Of a stretch of DNA of 64,000 nucleotides, positions 1 to 14,084 are shown piece after piece; the stretch's first letter is position 1, and each line of letters opens with the position of its first letter. Under the pieces are notes generated by a model. The model was given only the letters and a program-made list of their open reading frames with translations, did not search any database and was not told the DNA's origin. Made by a program: the position numbers and the translations under genes. The stretch comes from Echiichthys vipera (taxonomy: Eukaryota; Chordata; Actinopteri; Perciformes; Trachinidae): positions 27,977,653 through 28,041,652 of the forward strand of contig OY829653.1 in NCBI GenBank assembly GCA_963691815.1, given 5' to 3'.

Positions 1-423
1 AAGGAGTCAAATTCTAGAACCCTAGAAGTGAAGCAGTCAAATTCTAGAACCCTACAAGTGAAGCAGTCAAATTCTAGAACCCAACAACTAAACCAATAAA
101 ATTCTAGAACCCTAGAAGTGAAGGAGTCAAATTCTAGAACCCTAGAAGGGAAGCAGTCAAATTCTAGAACCCTACAAGTGAAGCGGTCAAATTCTAGAAC
201 CCTAGAAGTTAAGCAGTCAAATTCTAGAACCCTACAAGTGAAGGAGTCAAATTCTAGAACCCTACAAGTGAAGCAGTCAAATTCTAGAACCCTAGAATTG
301 AAGCAGTCAAATCAAAATTTCCTACAACTGCTGGTCTTCTACAAAGAAGATGACCCATTATCCACAGCTTACAATTCATATCGAGCAGTATTTCCTCGAC
401 ATGAAAAGTCACATATTTGTTGC

Positions 424-495
424 TCCTTGTTGGTCTAGGAGTATGATTCTCGCTTGTGGTGCGAGACGTCCTGGGTTCAAATCCTAGACGAGCAC
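424..495 (+). tRNA. Full-length tRNA-Pro-like copy, GTG triplet (probable pseudogene)
   Basis: 72 nt with A box tggtctaggag and B box ggttcaaatcc. The anticodon stem ctcgc/gcgag is perfect and the loop TTGTGGT puts GTG (His-type) at positions 34-36. The T stem ctggg/cctag has one wobble. The acceptor tccttgt/acgagca has one mismatch. No T-run terminator follows closely. Confidence 0.6.
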
Positions 496-2318
496 ACTGA
501 ACTAGATTCTAACATACTCAAAAAGTGTGAAAAAGTGCATTAGGCTATTGTGATTTCATGCATTAGCCAATTGTACCAGAAAGTGGTCTCAGTGAGTTCT
601 AGAACCCTACAAGTGAAGCTGTCAAATCAAAAATTCCTAGAACCGCTGGTCTTCTACAAATAAGATGTCTCATTTTCAACAGCTTACAGTTCGTATAAAG
701 CAGTAATTCTTCGTATTGAAAAGTCACAGATTTGTGGTTCCTATGGCTCGTTGGTCTAGAAGTATTATCCTCACTTTGGGTGGAAGATCTCCTGGAAGAG
801 CCCACTGTACTCGACTTTAACACACTTAATCAAGTGTTCAGCGATTGTAAAACAGCTGAATCCCAAGCCCCTGATTTAATACAGCAGCCAATTGTACCAG
901 AAAGTGGTCCCAGTGAGTTCTAGAACCCTAGAAGTGAAGGAGTCAAATTCTAGAACCCTAGAAGTGAAGCAGTCAAATCAGAATTTCCTACAACCGCTGG
1001 TCTTCTACAAAGAAGAGGACCCATTTTTGACAGCTTACAGTTCATATGAAATAGTAATATCTCCACGTGAAAAGTCACAAATTTCTGGTACTTGTGGCTC
1101 GTTGGTCTAGGAGTATTATCCTTGCTTTGGGTGGGAGAGTTCCTGGACGAGCCCACAGCAGCCAATTGTACCAGAAAGTGGTCCCAGTGAGTTCTAGAAA
1201 CCTAGAAGTGAAGCAGTCAAATTCTTGAACCCTAGAAGTGAAGCAGTCGAATCAGAATTTCCTAGAACCGCTGGTCTTCTACAAAGAAGAGGACCCATTT
1301 TTGACAGCTTACAGTTTATATCAAGTAGTAATATGTCCATGTGAAAAGTCACAAATTTCTGTTACTTGTGGCTTGTTGGTCTAGGAGTATTATCCTTGCT
1401 TTGGGTGGGAGAGTTCCTGGACGAGCCCACAGCAGCCAATTGTACCAGAAAGTGGTCCCAGTGAGTTCTAGAACTCTAGGAGTGAAGCAGTCAAATTCTA
1501 GAACCCTAGAAGTGAAGCAGTCAAATCAGAATTTCCTAGAACTGCTGGTCTTCTACAAAGAAGAGGACCCATTTTTGACAGCTTACAGTTCATATCAAGT
1601 AGTAATATTTCCACGTGAAAATTTACAAATTTCTGGTACTTTTGGCTCGTTGGTCTAGGAGTATTATCCTTGCTTTGGGTGGGAGAGTTCCTGGACGAGC
1701 CCAAAGTACTCTACTTTAACACACTCAATCAAGTGTTCAGCAATTGTAAAATAGATGAATCCCAAGCCCGTGATTTAATACATTAGCCAATTGTACCAGA
1801 AAGTGGTCCCAGTGAGTTCTAGAACCCTAGAAATTAAGCAGTCAAATTCTAGAACCCTACAAGTAAAGCAATAAAATTCTAGAACCCTAGAAGTGAAGGA
1901 GTCAAATTCTAGAACCCTAGAAGTGAAGCAGTCAAATTCTAGAACCCTACAAGTGAAGCAGTCAAATTCTAGAACCCTACAACTAAACCAATAAAATTCT
2001 AGAACCCTAGAAGTGAAGGAGCCAAATTCTAGAACCCTAGAAGTGAAGCAGTCAAATTCTAGAACCCTACAAGTGAAGCGGTCAAATTCTAGAACCCTAG
2101 AAGTTAAGCAGTCAAATTCTAGAACCCTAGAAGTGAAGCAGTCAAATTCTAGAACCCTACAAGTGAAGCAGTCAAATTCTAGAACCCTAGAATTGAAGCA
2201 GTCAAATCAAAATTTCCTACAACTGCTGGTCTTCTACAAAGAAGATGACCCATTATCCACAGCTTACAATTCATATCGAGCAGTATTTCCTCGACATGAA
2301 AAGTCACATATTTGTTGC

Positions 2319-2390
2319 TCCTTGTTGGTCTAGGAGTATGATTCTCGCTTGTGGTGCGAGACGTCCTGGGTTCAAATCCTAGACGAGCAC
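2319..2390 (+). tRNA. Full-length tRNA-Pro-like copy, GTG triplet (probable pseudogene)
   Basis: Same sequence class as the copy at 424-495: loop TTGTGGT, T stem ctggg/cctag, acceptor 5' strand tccttgt. Followed by cactgaactagattctaaca. Confidence 0.6.
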
Positions 2391-3819
2391 ACTGAACTAG
2401 ATTCTAACATACTCAAAAAGTTTGAAAAAGTGCATTAGGCTATTGTGATTTCATGCATTAGCCAATTGTACCAGAAAGTGGTCTCAGTGAGTTCTAGAAC
2501 CCTACAAGTGAAGCTGTCAAATCAAAAATTTCTAGAACCGCTGGTCTTCTACAAATAAGATGTCTCATTTTCAACAGCTTACAGTTCGTATAAAGCAGTA
2601 ATTCTTCGTATTGAAAAGTCACAGATTTGTGGTTCCTATGGCTCGTTGGACTAGAAGTATTATCCTCACTTTGGGTGGAAGATCTCCTGGAAGAGCCCAC
2701 TGTACTCGACTTTAACACACTTAATCAAGTGTTCAGCAATTGTAAAACAGCTGAATCCCAAGCCCCTGATTTAATACAGCAGCCAATTGTACCAGAAAGT
2801 GGTCCCAGTGAGTTCTAGAACCCTAGAAGTGAAGGAGTCAAATTCTAGAACCCTAGAAGTGAAGCAGTCAAATCAGAATTTCCTAGAACCGCTGGTCTTC
2901 TACAAAGAAGAAGACCCATTTTTGACAGCTTACAGTTCATATGAAATAGTAATATCTCCACGTGAAAAGTCACAAATTTCTGGTACTTGTGGCTCGTTGG
3001 TCTAGGAGTATTATCCTTGCTTTGGGTGGGAGAGTTCCTGGACGAGCCCACAGCAGCCAATTGTACCAGAAAGTGGTCCCAGTGAGTTCTAGAAACCTAG
3101 AAGTGAAGCAGTCAAATTCTTGAACCCTAGAAGTGAAGCAGTCGAATCAGAATTTCCTAGAACCGCTGGTCTTCTACAAAGAAGAGGACCCATTTTTGAC
3201 AGCTAACAGTTCATATCAAGTAGTAATATTTCCACGTGAAAATTTACAAATTTCTGGTACTTTTGGCTCGTTGGTCTAGGAGTATTATCCTTGCTTTGGG
3301 TGGGAGAGTTCCTGGACGAGCCCAAAGTACTCGACTTTAACACACTCAATCAAGTGTTCAGCAATTGTAAAATAGATGAATCCCAAGCCCGTGATTTAAT
3401 ACATTAGCCAATTGTACCAGAAAGTGGTCCCAGTGAGTTCTAGAACCCTAGAAATGAAGCAGTCAAATTCTAGAACCCTACAAGTAAAGCAATAAAATTC
3501 TAGAACCCTAAAAGTGAAGGAGTCAAATTCTAGAACCCTAGAAGTGAAGCAGTCAAATTCTAGAACCCTACAAGTGAAGCAATAAAATTCTAGAACCCTA
3601 GAAGTGAAGGAGTCAAATTCTAGAACCCTAGAAGTGAAGCAGTCAAGTTCTAGAACCCTACATGTGAAGCAGTCAAATTCTAGAACCCTAGAATTGAAGC
3701 AGTCAAATCAAAATTTCCTACAACTGCTGGTCTTCTACAAAGAAGATGACCCATTATCCACAGCTTACAATTCATATCGAGCAGTATTTCCTCGACATGA
3801 AAAGTCACATATTTGTTGC

Positions 3820-3891
3820 TCCTTGTTGGTCTAGGAGTATGATTCTCGCTTATGGTGCGAGACGTCCTGGGTTCAAATCCTAGACGAGCAC
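3820..3891 (+). tRNA. Full-length tRNA-Pro-like copy, ATG triplet (probable pseudogene)
   Basis: The loop is TTATGGT (ATG at 34-36) with perfect anticodon stem ctcgc/gcgag and intact A and B boxes. It differs from the Pro-type loop TTAGGGT by a single G35-to-T change. Confidence 0.6.
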
Positions 3892-5363
3892 ACTGAACTA
3901 GATTCTAACATACTCAAAAAGTGTGAAAAAGTGCATTAGGCTATTGTGATTTCATGCATTAGCCAATTGTACCAGAAGGTGGTCCCAGTGAGTTCTAGAA
4001 CCCTACAAGTGAAGCTGTCAAATCAAAAATTCCTAGAACCGCTTGTCTTCTACAAAGAAGATGACTCATTTTCAACAGCTTACAGTTCATATAAAGCAGT
4101 AATTCTTCGTATTGAAAAGTCACAGATTTGTGGTTCCTATGGCTCGTTGGTCTAGAAGTATTATCCTTACTTTGGGTGGGAGAGTTCCTGGACGAGCCCA
4201 CAGCAGCCAATTGTACCAGAAAGTGGTCCCAGTGAGTTCTAGAAACCTAGAAGTGAAGCAGTCAAATTCTTGAACCCTAGAAGTGGAACAGTCGAATCAG
4301 AATTTCCTTGAACCCCTGGTCTTCTACAAAGAAGAGGACCCATTTTTGACAGCTTACAGTTCATATCAAGTAGTAATATGTCCATGTGAAAAGTCACAAA
4401 TTTCTGTTACTTGTGGCTTGTTGGTCTAGGAGTATTATCCTTGCTTTGGGTGGGAGAGGTCCTGGACGAGCCCACAGCGGCCAATTGTACCAGAAAGTGG
4501 TCCCAGTGAGTTATAGAACCCTAGAAGTGAAGCAGTCAAATTCTAGAACCCTAGAAGTGAAGCAGTCAAATCAGAATTTCCTAGAACTGCTGGTCTTCTA
4601 CAAAGAAGAGGACCCATTTTTGACAGCTTACAGTTCATATCAAGTAGTAATATCTCCACGTGAAAAGTCACAAATTTCTGGTACTTTCGGCTCGTTGGTC
4701 TAGGAGTATTATCCTTGCTTTGGGTGGGAGAGTTCCTGGATGAGCCCAAAGTACTCGACTTTAACACACTCAATCAAGTGTTCAGCAATTGTAAAATAGA
4801 TGAATCCCAAGCCCGTGATTTAATACATTAGCCAATTGTACCAGAAAGTGGTCCCAGTGAGTTCTAGAACCCTAGAAATTAAGCAGTCAAATTCTAGAAC
4901 CCTACAAGTAAAGCAATAAAATTCTAGAACCCTAGAAGTGAAGGAGTCAAATTCTAGAACCCTAGAAGTGAAGCAGTCAAATTCTAGAACCCTACAAGTG
5001 AAGCAGTCAAATTCTAGAACCCTACAACTAAACCAATAAAATTCTAGAACCCTAGAAGTGAAGGAGTCAAATTCTAGAACCCTAGAAGTGAAGCAGTCAA
5101 ATTCTAGAACCCTACAAGTGAAGCGGTCAAATTCTAGAACCCTAGAAGTTAAGCAGTCAAATTCTAGAACCCTAGAAGTGAAGCAGTCAAATTCTAGAAC
5201 CCTACAAGTGAAGCAGTCAAATTCTAGAACCCTAGAATTGAAGCAGTCAAATCAAAATTTCCTACAACTGCTGGTCTTCTACAAAGAAGATGACCCATTA
5301 TCCACAGCTTACAATTCATATCGAGCAGTATTTCCTCGACATGAAAAGTCACATATTTGTTGC

Positions 5364-5435
5364 TCCTTGTTGGTCTAGGAGTATGATTCTCGCTTGTGGT
5401 GCGAGACGTCCTGGGTTCAAATCCTAGACGAGCAC
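5364..5435 (+). tRNA. Full-length tRNA-Pro-like copy, GTG triplet (probable pseudogene)
   Basis: Loop TTGTGGT, intact A and B boxes, one acceptor mismatch. Lies 4,850 bp before a matching copy at 10214-10285 in a larger duplication. Confidence 0.6.
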
Positions 5436-6894
5436 ACTGAACTAGATTCTAACATACTCAAAAAGTTTGAAAAAGTGCATTAGGCTATTGTGATTTCATG
5501 CATTAGCCAATTGTACCAGAAAGTGGTCTCAGTGAGTTCTAGAACCCTACAAGTGAAGCTGTCAAATCAAAAATTTCTAGAACCGCTGGTCTTCTACAAA
5601 TAAGATGTCTCATTTTCAACAGCTTACAGTTCGTATAAAGCAGTAATTCTTCGTATTGAAAAGTCACAGATTTGTGGTTCCTATGGCTCGTTGGACTAGA
5701 AGTATTATCCTCACTTTGGGTGGAAGATCTCCTGGAAGAGCCCACTGTACTCGACTTTAACACACTTAATCAAGTGTTCAGCAATTGTAAAACAGCTGAA
5801 TCCCAAGCCCCTGATTTAATACAGCAGCCAATTGTACCAGAAAGTGGTCCCAGTGAGTTCTAGAACCCTAGAAGTGAAGGAGTCAAATTCTAGAACCCTA
5901 GAAGTGAAGCAGTCCAATCAGAATTTCCTAGAACCGCTGGTCTTCTACAAAGAAGAAGACCCATTTTTGACAGCTTACAGTTCATATGAAATAGTAAAAT
6001 CTCCACGTGAAAAGTCACAAATTTCTGGTACTTGTGGCTCGTTGGTCTAGGAGTATTATCCTTGCTTTGGGTGGGAGAGTTCCTGGACGAGCCCACAGCA
6101 GCCAATTGTACCAGAAAGTGGTCCCAGTGAGTTCTAGAAACCTAGAAGTGAAGCAGTCAAATTCTTGAACCCTAGAAGTGAAGCAGTCGAATCAGAATTT
6201 CCTAGAACCGCTGGTCTTCTACAAAGAAGAGGACCCATTTTTGACAGCTTACAGTTCATATCAAGTAGTAATATTTCCACGTGAAAATTTACAAATTTCT
6301 GGTACTTTTGGCTCGTTGGTCTAGGAGTATTATCCTTGCTTTGGGTGGGAGAGTTCCTGGACGAGCCCAAAGTACTCGACTTTAACACACTCAATCAAGT
6401 GTTCAGCAATTGTAAAATAGATGAATCCCAAGCCCGTGATTTAATACATTAGCCAATTGTACCAGAAAGTGGTCCCAGTGAGTTCTAGAACCCTAGAAAT
6501 TAAGCAGTCAAATTCTAGAACCCTACAAGTAAAGCAATACAATTCTAGAACCCTAGAAGTGAAGGAGTCAAATTCTAGAACCCTAGAAGTGAAGCAGTCA
6601 AATTCTAGAACCCTACAAGTGAAGCAGTCAAATTCTAGAACCCTACAAGTGAAGCGGTCAAATTGTAGAACCCTAGAAGTTAAGCAGTCAAATTCTAGAA
6701 CCCTAGAAGTGAAGCAGTCAAATTCTAGAACCCTACAAGTGAAGCAGTCAAATTCTAGAACCCTAGAATTGAAGCAGTCAAATCAAAATTTCCTACAACT
6801 GCTGGTCTTCTACAAAGAAGATGACCCATTATCCACAGCTTACAATTCATATCAAGCAGTATTTCCTCGACATGAAAAGTCACATATTTGTTGC

Positions 6895-6966
6895 TCCTTG
6901 TTGGTCTAGGAGTATGATTCTCGCTTGTGGTGCGAGACGTCCTGGGTTCAAATCCTAGACGAGCAC
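6895..6966 (+). tRNA. Full-length tRNA-Pro-like copy, GTG triplet (probable pseudogene)
   Basis: Loop TTGTGGT, intact A and B boxes. Lies 3,319 bp before the copy at 10214-10285. Confidence 0.6.
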
Positions 6967-8669
6967 ACTGAACTAGATTCTAACATACTCAAAAAGTTTG
7001 AAAAAGTGCATTAGGCTATTGTGATTTCATGCATTAGCCAATTGTACCAGAAAGTGGTCTCAGTGAGTTCTAGAACCCTACAAGTGAAGCTGTCAAATCA
7101 AAAATTCCTAGAACCGCTGGTCTTCTACAAATAAGATGTCTCATTTTCAACAGCTTACAGTTCGTATAAAGCAGTAATTCTTCGTATTGAAAAGTCACAG
7201 ATTTGTGGTTCCTATGGCTCGTTGGACTAGAAGTATTATCCTCACTTTGGGTGGAAGATCTCCTGGAAGAGCCCACTGTACTCGACTTTAACACACTTAA
7301 TCAAGTGTTCAGCAATTGTAAAACAGCTGAATCCCAAGCCCCTGATTTAATACAGCAGCCAATTGTACCAGAAAGTGGTCCCAGTGAGTTCTAGAACCCT
7401 AGAAGTGAAGGAGTCAAATTCTAGAACCCTAGAAGTGAAGCAGTCAAATCAGAATTTCCTAGAACCGCTGGTCTTCTACAAAGAAGAAGACCCATTTTTG
7501 ACAGCTTACAGTTCATATGAAATAGTAATATCTCCACGTGAAAAGTCACAAATTTCTGGTACTTGTGGCTCGTTGGTCTAGGAGTATTATCCTTGCTTTG
7601 GGTGGGAGAGTTCCTGGACGAGCCCACAGCAGCCAATTGTACCAGAAAGTGGTCCCAGTGAGTTCTAGAAACCTAGAAGTGAAGCAGTCAAATTCTTGAA
7701 CCCTAGAAGTGAAGCAGTCGAATCAGAATTTCCTAGAACCGCTGGTCTTCTACAAAGAAGAGGACCCATTTTTAACAGCTTACAGTACATATCAAGTAGT
7801 AATATGTCCATGTTAAAAGTCACAAATTTCTGTTACTTGTGGCTTGTTGGTCTAGGAGTATTATCCTTGCTTTGGGTGGGAGAGTTCCTGGACGAGCCCA
7901 CAGCGGCCAATTGTACCAGAAAGTGGTCCCAGTGAGTTATAGAACCCTAGAAGTGAAGCAGTCAAATTCTAGAACCCTAGAAGTGAAGCAGTCAAATCAG
8001 AATTTCCTAGAACTGCTGGTCTTCTACAAAGAAGAGGACCCATTTTTGACAGCTTACAGTTCATATCAAGTAGTAATATCTCCACGTGAAAAGTCACAAA
8101 TTTCTGGTACTTGTGGCTCGTTGGTCTAGGAGTATTATCCTTGCTTTGGGTGGGAGAGTTCCTGGACGAGCCCAAAGTACTCGACTTTAACACACTCAAT
8201 CAAGTGTTCAGCAATTGTAAAATAGATGAATCCCAAGCCGGTGATTTAATACATTAGCCAATTGTACCAGAAAGTGGTCCCAGTGAGTTCTAGAACCCTA
8301 GAAATGAAGCAGTCAAATTCTAGAACCCTACAATTAAAGCAATAAAATTCTAGAACCCTAGAAGTGAAGGAGTCAAATTCTAGAACCCTAGAAGTGAAGC
8401 AGTCAAATTCTAGAACCCTACAAGTGAAGCAATAAAATTCTAGAACCCTAGAAGTGAAGGAGTCAAATTCTAGAACCCTAGAAGTGAAGCAGTCAAGTTC
8501 TAGAACCCTACATGTGAAGCAGTCAAATTCTAGAACCCTAGAATTGAAGCAGTCAAATCAAAATTTCCTACAACTGCTGGTCTTCTACAAAGAAGATGAC
8601 CCATTATCCACAGCTTACAATTCATATCGAGCAGTATTTCCTCGACATGAAAAGTCACATATTTGTTGC

Positions 8670-8741
8670 TCCTTGTTGGTCTAGGAGTATGATTCTCGCT
8701 TATGGTGCGAGACGTCCTGGGTTCAAATCCTAGACGAGCAC
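8670..8741 (+). tRNA. Full-length tRNA-Pro-like copy, ATG triplet (probable pseudogene)
   Basis: Loop TTATGGT. It has the same flanks as the copies at 3820 and 11989, at offsets of 4,850 and 3,319 bp. Confidence 0.6.
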
Positions 8742-10213
8742 ACTGAACTAGATTCTAACATACTCAAAAAGTGTGAAAAAGTGCATTAGGCTATTGTGAT
8801 TTCATGCATTAGCCAATTGTACCAGAAGGTGGTCCCAGTGAGTTCTAGAACCCTACAAGTGAGGCTGTCAAATCAAAAATTCCTAGAACCGCTTGTCTTC
8901 TACAAAGAAGATGACTAATTTTCAACAGCTTACAGTTCATATAAAGCAGTAATTCTTCGTATTGAAAAGTCACAGATTTGTGGTTCCTATGGCTCGTTGG
9001 TATAGAAGTATTATCCTTACTTTGGGTGGGAGAGTTCCTGGACGAGCCCACAGCAGCCAATTGTACCAGAAAGTGGTCCCAGTGAGTTCTAGAAACCTAG
9101 AAGTGAAGCAGTCAAATTCTTGAACCCTAGAAGTGGAACAGTCGAATCAGAATTTCCTTGAACCGCTGGTCTTCTACAAAGAAGAGGACCCATTTTTGAC
9201 AGCTTACAGTTCATATCAAGTAGTAATATGTCCATGTGAAAAGTCACAAATTTCTGTTACTTGTGGCTTGTTGGTCTAGGAGTATTATCCTTGCTTTGGG
9301 TGGGAGAGGTCCTGGACGAGCCCACAGCGGCCAATTGTACCAGAAAGTGGTCCCAGTGAGTTATAGAACCCTAGAAGTGAAGCAGTCAAATTCTAGAACC
9401 CTAGAAGTGAAGCAGTCAAATCAGAATTTCCTAGAACTGCTGGTCTTCTACAAAGAAGAGGACTCATTTTTGACAGCTTACAGTTCATATCAAGTAGTAA
9501 TATCTCCACGTGAAAAGTCACAAATTTCTGGTACTTTCGGCTCGTTGGTCTAGGAGTATTATCCTTGCTTTGGGTGGGAGAGTTCCTGGACGAGCCCAAA
9601 GTACTCGACTTTAACACACTCAATCAAGTGTTCAGCAATTGTAAAATAGATGAATCCCAAGCCCGTGATTTAATACATTAGCCAATTGTACCAGAAAGTG
9701 GTCCCAGTGAGTTCTAGAACCCTAGAAATTAAGCAGTCAAATTCTAGAACCCTACAAGTAAAGCAATAAAATTCTAGAACCCTAGAAGTGAAGGAGTCAA
9801 ATTCTAGAACCCTAGAAGTGAAGCAGTCAAATTCTAGAACCCTACAAGTGAAGCAGTCAAATTCTAGAACCCTACAACTAAACCAATAAAATTCTAGAAC
9901 CCTAGAAGTGAAGGAGTCAAATTCTAGAACCCTAGAAGTGAAGCAGTCAAATTCTAGAACCCTACAAGTGAAGCGGTCAAATTCTAGAACCCTAGAAGTT
10001 AAGCAGTCAAATTCTAGAACCCTAGAAGTGAAGCAGTCAAATTCTAGAACCCTACAAGTGAAGCAGTCAAATTCTAGAACCCTAGAATTGAAGCAGTCAA
10101 ATCAAAATTTCCTACAACTGCTGGTCTTCTACAAAGAAGATGACCCATTATCCACAGCTTACAATTCATATCGAGCAGTATTTCCTCGACATGAAAAGTC
10201 ACATATTTGTTGC

Positions 10214-10285
10214 TCCTTGTTGGTCTAGGAGTATGATTCTCGCTTGTGGTGCGAGACGTCCTGGGTTCAAATCCTAGACGAGCAC
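10214..10285 (+). tRNA. Full-length tRNA-Pro-like copy, GTG triplet (probable pseudogene)
   Basis: Loop TTGTGGT, both internal Pol III boxes present. Confidence 0.6.
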
Positions 10286-11988
10286 ACTGAACTAGATTCT
10301 AACATACTCAAAAAGTTTGAAAAAGTGCATTAGGCTATTGTGATTTCATGCATTAGCCAATTGTACCAGAAAGTGGTCTCAGTGAGTTCTAGAACCCTAC
10401 AAGTGAAGCTGTCAAATCAAACATTTCTAGAACCGCTGGTCTTCTACAAATAAGATGTCTCATTTTCAACAGCTTACAGTTCGTATAAAGCAGTAATTCT
10501 TCGTATTGAAAAGTCACAGATTTGTGGTTCCTATGGCTCGTTGGACTAGAAGTATTATCCTCACTTTGGGTGGAAGATCTCCTGGAAGAGCCCACTGTAC
10601 TCGACTTTAACACACTTAATCAAGTGTTCAGCAATTGTAAAACAGCTGAATCCCAAGCCCCTGATTTAATACAGCAGCCAATTGTACCAGAAAGTGGTCC
10701 CAGTGAGTTCTAGAACCCTAGAAGTGAAGGAGTCAAATTCTAGAACCCTAGAAGTGAAGCAGTCAAATCAGAATTTCCTAGAACCGCTGGTCTTCTACAA
10801 AGAAGAAGACCCATTTTTGACAGCTTACAGTTCATATGAAATAGTAATATCTCCACGTGAAAAGTCACAAATTTCTGGTACTTGTGGCTCGTTGGTCTAG
10901 GAGTATTATCCTTGCTTTGGGTGGGAGAGTTCCTGGACGAGCCCACAGCAGCCAATTGTACCAGAAAGTGGTCCCAGTGAGTTCTAGAAACCTAGAAGTG
11001 AAGCAGTCAAATTCTTGAACCCTAGAAGTGAAGCAGTCGAATCAGAATTTCCTAGAACCGCTGGTCTTCTACAAAGAAGAGGACCCATTTTTAACAGCTT
11101 ACAGTTCATATCAAGTAGTAATATGTCCATGTGAAAAGTCACAAATTTCTGTTACTTGTGGCTTGTTGGTCTAGGAGTATTATCCTTGCTTTGGGTGGGA
11201 GAGTTCCTGGACGAGCCCACAGCGGCCAATTGTACCAGAAAGTGGTCCCAGTGAGTTATAGAACCCTAGAAGTGAAGCAGTCAAATTCTAGAACCCTAGA
11301 AGTGAAGCAGTCAAATCAGAATTTCCTAGAACTGCTGGTCTTCTACAAAGAAGAGGACCCATTTTTGACAGCTTACAGTTCATATCAAGTAGTAATATCT
11401 CCACGTGAAAAGTCACAAATTTCTGGTACTTGTGGCTCGTTGGTCTAGGAGTATTATCCTTGCTTTGGGTGGGAGAGTTCCTGGACGAGCCCAAAGTACT
11501 CGACTTTAACACACTCAATCAAGTGTTCAGCAATTGTAAAATAGATGAATCCCAAGCCCGTGATTTAATACATTAGCCAATTGTACCAGAAAGTGGTCCC
11601 AGTGAGTTCTAGAACCCTAGAAATGAAGCAGTCAAATTCTAGAACCCTACAAGTAAAGCAATAAAATTCTAGAACCCTAGAAGTGAAGGAGTCAAATTCT
11701 AGAACCCTAGAAGTGAAGCAGTCAAATTCTAGAACCCTACAAGTGAAGCAATAAAATTCTAGAACCCTAGAAGTGAAGGAGTCAAATTCTAGAACCCTAG
11801 AAGTGAAGCAGTCAAGTTCTAGAACCCTACATGTGAAGCAGTCAAATTCTAGAACCCTAGAATTGAAGCAGTCAAATCAAAATTTCCTACAACTGCTGGT
11901 CTTCTACAAAGAAGATGACCCATTATCCACAGCTTACAATTCATATCGAGCAGTATTTCCTCGACATGAAAAGTCACATATTTGTTGC

Positions 11989-12060
11989 TCCTTGTTGGTC
12001 TAGGAGTATGATTCTCGCTTATGGTGCGAGACGTCCTGGGTTCAAATCCTAGACGAGCAC
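11989..12060 (+). tRNA. Full-length tRNA-Pro-like copy, ATG triplet (probable pseudogene)
   Basis: Loop TTATGGT, T stem ctggg/cctag, both internal boxes present. Confidence 0.6.
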
Positions 12061-13412
12061 ACTGAACTAGATTCTAACATACTCAAAAAGTGTGAAAAAG
12101 TGCATTAGGCTATTGTGATTTCATGCATTAGCCAATTGTACCAGAAGGTGGTCCCAGTGAGTTCTAGAACCCTACAAGTGAAGCTGTCAAATCAAAAATT
12201 CCTAGAACCGCTTGTCTTCTACAAAGAAGATGACTCATTTTCAACAGCTTACAGTTCATATAAATCAGTAATTCTTCGTATTGAAAAGTCACAGATTTGT
12301 GGTTCCTATGGCTCGTTGGTATAGAAGTATTATCCTTACTTTGGGTGGGAGAGTTCCTGGACGAGCCCACAGCAGCCAATTGTACCAGAAAGTGGTCCCA
12401 GTGAGTTCTAGAAACCTAGAAGTGAAGCAGTCAAATTCTTGAGCCCTAGAAGTGGAACAGTCGAATCAGAATTTCCTTGAACCGCTGGTCTTCTACAAAG
12501 AAGAGGACCCATTTTTGACAGCTTACAGTTCATATCAAGTAGTAATATGTCCATGTGAAAAGTCACAAATTTCTGTTACTTGTGGCTTGTTGGTCTAGGA
12601 GTATTATCCTTGCTTTGGGTGGGAGAGGTCCTGGACGAGCCCACAGCGGCCAATTGTACCAGAAAGTGGTCCCAGTGAGTTATAGAACCCTAGAAGTGAA
12701 GCAGTCAAATTCTAGAACCCTAGAAGTGAAGCAGTCAAATCAGAATTTCCTAGAACTGCTGGTCTTCTACAAAGAAGAGGACCCATTTTTGACAGCTTAC
12801 AGTTCATATCAAGTAGCAATATCTCCACGTGAAAAGTCACAAATTTCTGGTACTTTCGGCTCGTTGGTCTAGGAGTATTATCCTTGCTTTGGGTGGGAGA
12901 GTTCCTGGACGAGCCCAAAGTACTCGACTTTAACACACTCAATCAAGTGTTCAGCAATTGTAAAATAGATGAATCCCAAGCCCGTGATTTAATACATTAG
13001 CCAATTGTACCAGAAAGTGGTCCCAGTGAGTTCTAGAACCCTAGAAATGAAGCAGTCAAATTCTAGAACCCTACAAGTAAAGCAATAAAGTTCTAGAACC
13101 CTAGAAGTGAAGGAGTCAAATTCTAGAACCCTAGAAGTGAAGCAGTCAAATTATAGAACCCTACAAGTGAAGCGGTCAAATTCTAGAACCTTAGAAGTGA
13201 AGGAGTCAAATTCTAGAACCCTAGAAGTGAAGCAGTCAAGTTCTAGAACCCTACAAGTGAAGCAGTCAAATTCTAGAACCCTAGAATTGAAGCAGTCAAA
13301 TCAAAATTTCCTACAACTGCTGGTCTTCTACAAAGAAGATGACCCATTATCCACAGCTTACAATTCATATCGAGCAGTATTTCCTCGACATGAAAAGTCA
13401 CATATTTGTTGC

Positions 13413-13484
13413 TCCTTGTTGGTCTAGGAGTATGATTCTCGCTTATGGTGCGAGACGTCCTAGGTTCAAATCCTAGACGAGCAC
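13413..13484 (+). tRNA. Full-length tRNA-Pro-like copy, ATG triplet, perfect T stem
   Basis: Loop TTATGGT. The T stem is ctagg/cctag with full Watson-Crick pairing, better than in the other copies of this class. The 5' acceptor strand is still tccttgt. Shared with the copy at 15630. Confidence 0.6.
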
Positions 13485-14084
13485 ACTGAACTAGATTCTA
13501 ACATACTCAAAAAGTGTGAAAAAGTGCATTAGGCTATTGTGATTTCATGCATTAGCCAATTGTACCAGAAGGTGGTCCCAGTGAGTTCTAGAACCCTACA
13601 AGTGAAGCTGTCAAATCAAAAATTCCTAGAACCGCTCGTCTTCTACAAAGAAGATGACTCATTTTCAACAGCTTACAGTTCATAAAAAACAGTAATTCTT
13701 CGTATTGAAAAGTCACAGATTTGTGGTTCCTATGGCTCGTTGGTCTAGAAGTATTATCCTTGCTTTGGGTGGAAGAGTTCCTGGACGAGCCCACTGTACT
13801 CGACTTTACCACACTTAATCAAGTGTTCAGCAATTGTAAAACAGCTGAATCCCAAGCCCCTGATTTAATACAGCAGCCAATTGTACCAGAAAGTGGTCCC
13901 AGTGAGTTCTAGAACCCTACAAGTGAAGCAGTCAAATTCTAGAACCCTAGAAGTGAAGCTGTCAAATCAGAATTTCCTAGAACCGCTGGTCTTCTACAAA
14001 GAAGAGGACCCATTTTTGACAGCTTACAATTCATATCGAGCAGTAATTCCTCGACATGAAAAGTCACATATTTGTTACTCCTGT

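Noticed and set aside
1817..2207. CRISPR-like look of regularly spaced 30-bp repeats
   Set aside because: The units are directly adjacent with no unique spacers, and the genome is vertebrate.
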